From: Eubacterium sp. UBA3720
Lineage (GTDB): Bacteria; Bacillota; Clostridia; Lachnospirales; Lachnospiraceae
DNA length: 9,773 bases
Assembly (NCBI GenBank): GCA_002371335.1
Contig: DFHP01000068.1
Span: forward strand, 1-9,773
Direction of reading: 5' to 3'
Each line of letters opens with the position of its first letter. Position 1 is the stretch's first letter. This document shows positions 6,552 through 9,773 of the stretch, one piece after another. The position numbers were made by a program, and so were the translations under genes. The notes beneath the pieces were generated by a model. That model saw nothing but the letters and a program-made list of their open reading frames with translations. It searched no databases and was not told the origin of the DNA.

Positions 6552-8080
6552 TATTCTATCCCTCCTTCTGAATCCCGCACAGCATTAAGGACCGCTGCCG
6601 CTTTATTGATGCACTCCATGTATTCGTTTTCAGGGACAGAGTCCGCTACAATTCCTGCGCCGGAATGGACAATTACTTTTCCGTTCTTTTTATAAGCGAG
6701 ACGGATGGAAATACATGTGTCCATATTCCCTGTAAAATCAATATATCCGATTGCCCCTCCGTAGATACCCCGCCGGCTTTTTTCCAGTTCGTGTATGATC
6801 TCATATGCTCTGATCTTGGGAGCACCTGAGAGCGTTCCTGCCGGCAGCACACTGGAAATCGCGTCCAATGCATCCTTGTCATCACTGATCTCACCCCGCA
6901 CAGTTGATCCTATGTGCATCACATGGGAATATCTCTCGATCGACATATATTTTTCTACTTTCACCGTGCCGAACCGTGAAAGACGTCCCAGATCATTTCT
7001 TCCCAGATCCACCAGCATATTGTGCTCCGCCAGTTCCTTTGGATCAGACAGCAGGCTTTTCTCCAGAGACAGGTCCTCTTCCCAGGATTTTCCCCGCGGA
7101 CGCGTCCCGGCAAGAGGAAATGTTAACAGAACTTTGTCGGTCAGCTTTACAAGGGTCTCCGGCGATGATCCGGCAATCTCAAGGCTGTCACTGGAAATAT
7201 AAAACATATAGGGAGACGGGTTGCGGGTGCGCAGCAGCCGATATGTATCGAAAAGGCTGCCTTGCGCCTTTGCAGTGAGCCGGTTTGAAAGAACTGCCTG
7301 AAATATATCTCCCTCGAAAATATACTTTTTGGTCCGGTCCACCATGTCGCAGAACTGTTCCCTGGTGAACATGGGTTTAAAATCATTCTCCAGCTTTAAG
7401 GGCGGGTTGACGGCCGGCGGCCCTTTCCGGATAATCTCCTCCATCATATCCAGTTCCAGGCAGGCGGCCCGGTAGTTTTCCTCCGCTAAATCCGTTCGAA
7501 CGTTTACGATCATTGTGATCGTCTGCTGCAGATTATCAAATGCGATGATTTTTTCAAACAGCATCAGATCAACATCGTTAAACCGGTCCTCATCCGCCGC
7601 ATCGATTATTCTTTCCGTCATTTCTTTTTGCTGTGCGGGACAGGCATTATTGAAGATCCCGGCAAGCGAAGGCTCGGAGTACTGGATATACTCGTATGCA
7701 AAATATCCCATGAGTCCGCCTGTAAAGGGCGGCATTCCGGGGATACGGGGTGCTCTGTGTTCGTTAATGATCTGACGGATATATTTTTCAGGATGTTCGT
7801 CATGAAATGACAGTGTTGTACCCGCCCTGATGGTGACGATTCCCTTCCTGCAGGTGAATTCGAGTCCGGGATCATATCCCAGGAATGTATATCTTCCCCA
7901 TCTGGCAGGATCCTCAAGACTTTCAAGGATAAAGCAGTGCCTGCTGACGGCCTTTAATGCACGAAGCACCTCGATCGGCGTTCTGCTGTCCGAAAGGATC
8001 TTTCGACCTACAGGTACAACACTATACTTTGGTATATACGTCTTCAGTTCTTCCAGTGTGGGAAAAGGGGCTTTTTTCAT
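6551..8080 (-). CDS. trpE: Anthranilate synthase component I
   Basis: A 509-residue chorismate-using enzyme that makes anthranilate with the TrpG ammonia. ILESLED at 51-57 matches the LLES motif in which tryptophan binds for feedback inhibition. PLAGTRPRG (322-330) carries alanine where PabB proteins have the lysine of PIKGT, so this is TrpE and not aminodeoxychorismate synthase. Other active-site blocks are LVDLGRNDLGR (356-366), HIGSTVRGE (389-397), AGTLSGAPK (414-422) and SGAGIVADSVPENEY (473-487). I chose the start at 8080 because GGAG lies seven bases upstream and the protein then begins as clostridial TrpE proteins do. An in-frame ATG at 8110 would add ten residues and has only GC-rich sequence before it. 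It forms an operon with trpG and is divergent from pheA. Confidence 0.95.
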   Translation of the reverse strand: MKKAPFPTLEELKTYIPKYSVVPVGRKILSDSRTPIEVLRALKAVSRHCFILESLEDPARWGRYTFLGYDPGLEFTCRKGIVTIRAGTTLSFHDEHPEKYIRQIINEHRAPRIPGMPPFTGGLMGYFAYEYIQYSEPSLAGIFNNACPAQQKEMTERIIDAADEDRFNDVDLMLFEKIIAFDNLQQTITMIVNVRTDLAEENYRAACLELDMMEEIIRKGPPAVNPPLKLENDFKPMFTREQFCDMVDRTKKYIFEGDIFQAVLSNRLTAKAQGSLFDTYRLLRTRNPSPYMFYISSDSLEIAGSSPETLVKLTDKVLLTFPLAGTRPRGKSWEEDLSLEKSLLSDPKELAEHNMLVDLGRNDLGRLSRFGTVKVEKYMSIERYSHVMHIGSTVRGEISDDKDALDAISSVLPAGTLSGAPKIRAYEIIHELEKSRRGIYGGAIGYIDFTGNMDTCISIRLAYKKNGKVIVHSGAGIVADSVPENEYMECINKAAAVLNAVRDSEGGIE

Positions 8081-8188
8081 AGCTGGTCTCCATTCCAGAA
8101 CGCTCCCCATGGCGGGGCGGCAAAGTCATATGTATATGGACTTTTAAATCAAGGGTTTCTCGCCTGCCATCAGGGCTGCCTGCGGCGC

Positions 8189-8275
8189 TCAGACACAAAT
8201 AAACCTGTCACCGGTCACAGTGTGACCGCTGATGACAGCTATACCCAATGTCTTACTCTGAACAGACAAACGCAT
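8189..8275 (-). promoter_or_regulatory. Candidate trpE leader: short open frame overlapping a strong hairpin
   Basis: Downstream of the predicted trpE promoter a 28-codon frame runs from ATG 8275 to a TGA ending at 8189, with AAGGTG eleven bases upstream. It overlaps a hairpin at 8205-8238: CGGTCACA and TGTGACCG are separated by one base, and CTGTCA pairs with TGACAG outside a small bulge. On the - strand the hairpin is followed by GTTTATTTGTGT, which is T-rich, so it could act as an attenuator. The frame contains no tryptophan codon, so classic trp attenuation is not supported. The 17-base near-palindrome could equally be an operator for a dimeric regulator. No T-box motif is visible here. 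The stretch 8081-8188 shows nothing else convincing. Confidence 0.3.
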
Positions 8276-8290
8276 TACAAACAGTTCACC

Positions 8291-8320
8291 TTTATATTCG
8301 CCATGTCATCGTAATATCAA
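8291..8320 (-). promoter_or_regulatory. Predicted promoter for trpEG
   Basis: On the - strand, TTGATA (8320-8315) matches five of six -35 bases, and TATAAA (8296-8291) matches five of six -10 bases, with an 18-base spacer. Transcription would start near 8284, giving a leader of about 200 bases before trpE. It lies back to back with the pheA promoter, with only an AT-rich stretch of about 30 bases between them. Confidence 0.5.
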
Positions 8321-8351
8321 AAAATTTATTTCGCAAATTTGAATTTTCTTC

Positions 8352-8380
8352 TTGACAGGCAAATGATTTAATGATATTTT
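8352..8380 (+). promoter_or_regulatory. Predicted promoter for the pheA leader and pheA
   Basis: A perfect -35 box TTGACA (8352-8357) is followed 17 bases later by TATTTT (8375-8380), a four-of-six -10 box. Transcription would start near 8387, giving a leader RNA of roughly 340 bases ahead of pheA. That is long enough to hold the leader peptide and attenuator found here. Confidence 0.6.
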
Positions 8381-8451
8381 TTTAACTCAACAAGGATTAT
8401 TTCCGCATCGATCAGGTGATCGTAAAGACATTAAGAACGAATCAACAAAGC

Positions 8452-8487
8452 CATCAGAATTTTTCTGACGCCCGTCAGAAAATGATG
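8452..8487 (+). promoter_or_regulatory. Hairpin just upstream of the leader-peptide ribosome binding site
   Basis: TTTTCTGACG (8461-8470) and CGTCAGAAAA (8473-8482) pair perfectly around CC. After a four-base bulge (8457-8460), CATCA pairs with TGATG (8483-8487). It would form in the RNA about five bases before the AAAGGA of the leader peptide. No T run follows, so it is not a terminator. As DNA it is also a 22-base palindrome that a repressor could bind. Confidence 0.4.
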
Positions 8488-8510
8488 CATAGAAAGGACA
8501 ACTGATCAAG

Positions 8511-8636
8511 ATGACAGCCACACGTATGTTCAACGCCACATACTGGTTTTACTTTTACTTTTATTCACTGAAAAAAGTAAAAGCGTTTTGTGGTGCATGC
8601 AAAAGGATTTGGCTGTTTCAATATCTGTTTAGATAA
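8511..8636 (+). CDS. Aromatic-rich leader peptide for pheA attenuation (41 residues)
   Basis: ATG 8511 opens a 41-codon frame ending with TAA 8634-8636. Codons 11-18 (8541-8564) read Y-W-F-Y-F-Y-F-Y, eight aromatic residues in a row. In all, 14 of 41 residues are aromatic (7 Phe, 5 Tyr, 2 Trp). AAAGGA (8493-8498) lies twelve bases upstream, which is slightly long for a ribosome binding site. The frame sits between a good promoter and a strong intrinsic terminator directly ahead of pheA. This is the standard arrangement of ribosome-mediated attenuation: shortage of charged Phe, Tyr or Trp tRNA would stall the ribosome on the run and allow read-through into pheA. It is longer than the 15-residue E. 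coli PheL and not related to it in sequence. A small membrane peptide is an alternative, but the context makes a leader much more likely. Confidence 0.8.
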   Translation: MTATRMFNATYWFYFYFYSLKKVKAFCGACKRIWLFQYLFR

Positions 8637-8670
8637 AGTGCAGATTGAGATGTTGGCATATCAAAAACCG
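8552..8670 (+). promoter_or_regulatory. Competing RNA stems of the pheA attenuator
   Basis: CTTTTACTTTT (8552-8562), which lies within the aromatic codons, pairs perfectly with AAAAGTAAAAG (8573-8583) across a ten-base loop. A ribosome stalled on the aromatic run would cover its left arm. A possible antiterminator is GTTTTG (8585-8590) with CAAAAAC (8662-8668, one bulged A), continued inside by GTGC (8593-8596) with GCAT (8656-8659, one G-U pair). It would use the first bases of the terminator's left arm. The first stem is seen directly; the antiterminator is a hand-drawn pairing with bulges and is tentative. Confidence 0.45.
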
Positions 8671-8704
8671 TGTGGATCACGCATCCACACGGTTTTTCTT
8701 TTTT
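8663..8704 (+). terminator. Intrinsic terminator (attenuator) upstream of pheA
   Basis: A perfect 15-bp stem joins 8663-8677 (AAAAACCGTGTGGAT) with 8683-8697 across the loop CACGC, followed by TTTTTCTTTTTT (8693-8704). It lies 26 bases past the leader-peptide stop and 26 bases before the pheA start, so it can only act on transcripts heading into pheA. CCACACG at 8518-8524, early in the leader frame, is complementary to 8669-8675 of the left arm and could offer another competing pairing. Confidence 0.92.
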
Positions 8705-8730
8705 CAAAACCCACAGGAGTAATCACAACA

Positions 8731-9773
8731 ATGAGAAGTCTTGAAGAAGCAAGAGCTGCGATCAGGGAAATCGATGTACAGATGGCGTCGTTATTCCAAA
8801 AGAGAATGGAAGCTGCCAAAGATATTGCCGCCTACAAAAAAGAGCGGGGGCTGCCGATTGGCGACATTGCGCATGAGAAGAATGTTCTTTCCGAAAATAC
8901 TTCCTGCGTTACGGATGAAGTCATCAGACAGTATTATCTTACCTTCCTGCAAAACACCATGGACATAACAAAGCGGTACGAAGAGAGGCTGGTCAGCGGT
9001 TCGATCGTTGCATTTTGCGGAACGAAAGGAGCATTTGCGCACATTGCCGCGAAAAAGATCTTTCCGGACGGAAGGTTCGTTTCATATCACTCTTTCGATG
9101 ATGCATATCTGTCTGTAGTGGAGGGGGAAAGCGACTACGCGGTTCTGCCGATCGAAAACAGTTATGCCGGCGAAGTGGGACAGGTCATGGATCTGATGTT
9201 CCACGGAAGTCTGTATATAAACGGGCTTTATCCTTGTCCCATTGTGCATGATCTTCTGGCTGTACCCGGTGCAAAGCCGGAGGACATCCGGACCGTGATC
9301 AGTCATCCACAGGCGCTGGATCAATGCCAGCCTTATATCAGAAAACATGGTTTCCTTGTGCAGACAGAGATAAATACTGCCATCGCCGCACAGCGGGTGG
9401 CAGAGATGAAGGACCCTTCTGTCGCAGCTATTGCAAGCGAAGAAACCGCAGATTTGTACAAGCTTCAGATTCTTGATCATGACATTAATGAAAGCAAGGA
9501 TAACACGACCCGGTTTGCTGTATTTGCCAGAACAAAAAATATCGACCCCAAGGAATATAAAGGCAGTGCATTTATCCTTTTGTTCCGTGTCAACAATGTC
9601 GCCGGGGCGCTTGCGGAGGCACTTCAGGTAATCAGCTGCCATAGCTTCAACATGAATGTCCTTCGAAGCAGGCCGATCAAGACCACACCATGGAAATACT
9701 ATTTCTATGCAGAAGTTGAAGGAAGCCCGGCTTCCCGGAATGGCCAGGACATGATTCACGATCTCAAAAATCA
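8731..9773 (+). CDS. pheA: Bifunctional chorismate mutase-prephenate dehydratase (3' end outside the window)
   Basis: The frame runs open from ATG 8731 to the window end, giving 347 complete codons. Residues 1 to about 88 form an AroQ-type chorismate mutase that converts chorismate to prephenate, with R12 (IREID), R25 (QKRMEAA), K36 and E49 in the expected places. Residues about 91-265 are prephenate dehydratase, making phenylpyruvate: GTKGAFAHIAA, LPIENSYAGEVG, SHPQALDQC (191-199) and the catalytic TRF (260-262). From about 279 an ACT domain follows for phenylalanine feedback. Its GALA (292-295) and RSRP (312-315) stand where E. coli PheA has GALV and ESRP. Perhaps 25-35 residues remain beyond the window. 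The ribosome binding site is AGGAG, eleven bases upstream. Expression is probably governed by the aromatic leader peptide and terminator just ahead. Confidence 0.96.
   Translation, partial: MRSLEEARAAIREIDVQMASLFQKRMEAAKDIAAYKKERGLPIGDIAHEKNVLSENTSCVTDEVIRQYYLTFLQNTMDITKRYEERLVSGSIVAFCGTKGAFAHIAAKKIFPDGRFVSYHSFDDAYLSVVEGESDYAVLPIENSYAGEVGQVMDLMFHGSLYINGLYPCPIVHDLLAVPGAKPEDIRTVISHPQALDQCQPYIRKHGFLVQTEINTAIAAQRVAEMKDPSVAAIASEETADLYKLQILDHDINESKDNTTRFAVFARTKNIDPKEYKGSAFILLFRVNNVAGALAEALQVISCHSFNMNVLRSRPIKTTPWKYYFYAEVEGSPASRNGQDMIHDLKN

Noticed and set aside
5808..6695. 295-codon open frame on the + strand
   Set aside because: It runs antisense through trpG and the end of trpE, both well supported by catalytic motifs; its product is rich in Arg, His and Cys with no recognisable domain.
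8081..8110. Upstream ATG at 8110 as the trpE start
   Set aside because: The bases before it are GC-rich without a ribosome binding site, while ATG 8080 has GGAG at seven bases and matches the usual TrpE N-terminus.
8111..8730. T-box riboswitch in the trpE or pheA leader
   Set aside because: I looked on both strands for the conserved T-box core (like GGGTGGNACCGCG) and did not find it; the pheA terminator is explained by the leader peptide instead.

Overview
The window looks like chromosomal DNA from a Firmicute of the Clostridia, most likely a Lachnospiraceae-type bacterium. The reasons are the short CstA, the uncharacterised two-helix membrane protein beside it (a type I associate with that family), the style of the TrpE, TrpG and PheA proteins, the purine-rich ribosome binding sites and the moderate GC content. 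This placement is an inference from protein style, not from a search. No tRNA, rRNA, CRISPR array or insertion sequence is visible.

Left part (1-2683, + strand): the 3' end of an AAA-type ATPase gene that enters from outside the window, followed 9 bases later by a gene for a 687-residue protein with eleven 42-residue tetratricopeptide repeats of the kinesin-light-chain type. The two read as a single two-gene unit, probably an NTPase with a repeat scaffold or sensor partner. They look more AT-rich than the genes to their right. Two hairpins follow in the gap 2684-2977.

Middle (2978-5481, + strand): a short CstA-type carbon starvation (pyruvate or peptide) transporter gene, translationally coupled by an ATGA overlap to an unrecognised membrane protein gene with a PH-like N-terminal part, two transmembrane helices and a conserved C-terminal domain. 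After it lies a C-terminal fragment of chorismate synthase (aroC, 5606-5896) that lacks about three quarters of the gene and has a changed signature motif, so it is a relic.

Right part (5891-9773): a chorismate-branch cluster. trpE and trpG (anthranilate synthase, tryptophan branch) run on the - strand, overlap by one base, and end at a strong hairpin shared with the aroC relic. Divergently, pheA (chorismate mutase-prephenate dehydratase, phenylalanine branch) runs on the + strand and leaves the window unfinished. Both branches take chorismate, the product of the enzyme whose relic lies next door.

The most striking element is the pheA leader (about 8352-8730). It has a good promoter, a 41-codon open frame with eight aromatic codons in a row (Y-W-F-Y-F-Y-F-Y), a hairpin formed from those same codons, and a perfect 15-bp intrinsic terminator before pheA. 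This is the layout of ribosome-mediated transcription attenuation. I see no T-box, which is the usual device for such genes in Firmicutes. The trpE side has its own promoter and a hairpin that overlaps a short reading frame, but no tryptophan codon run.
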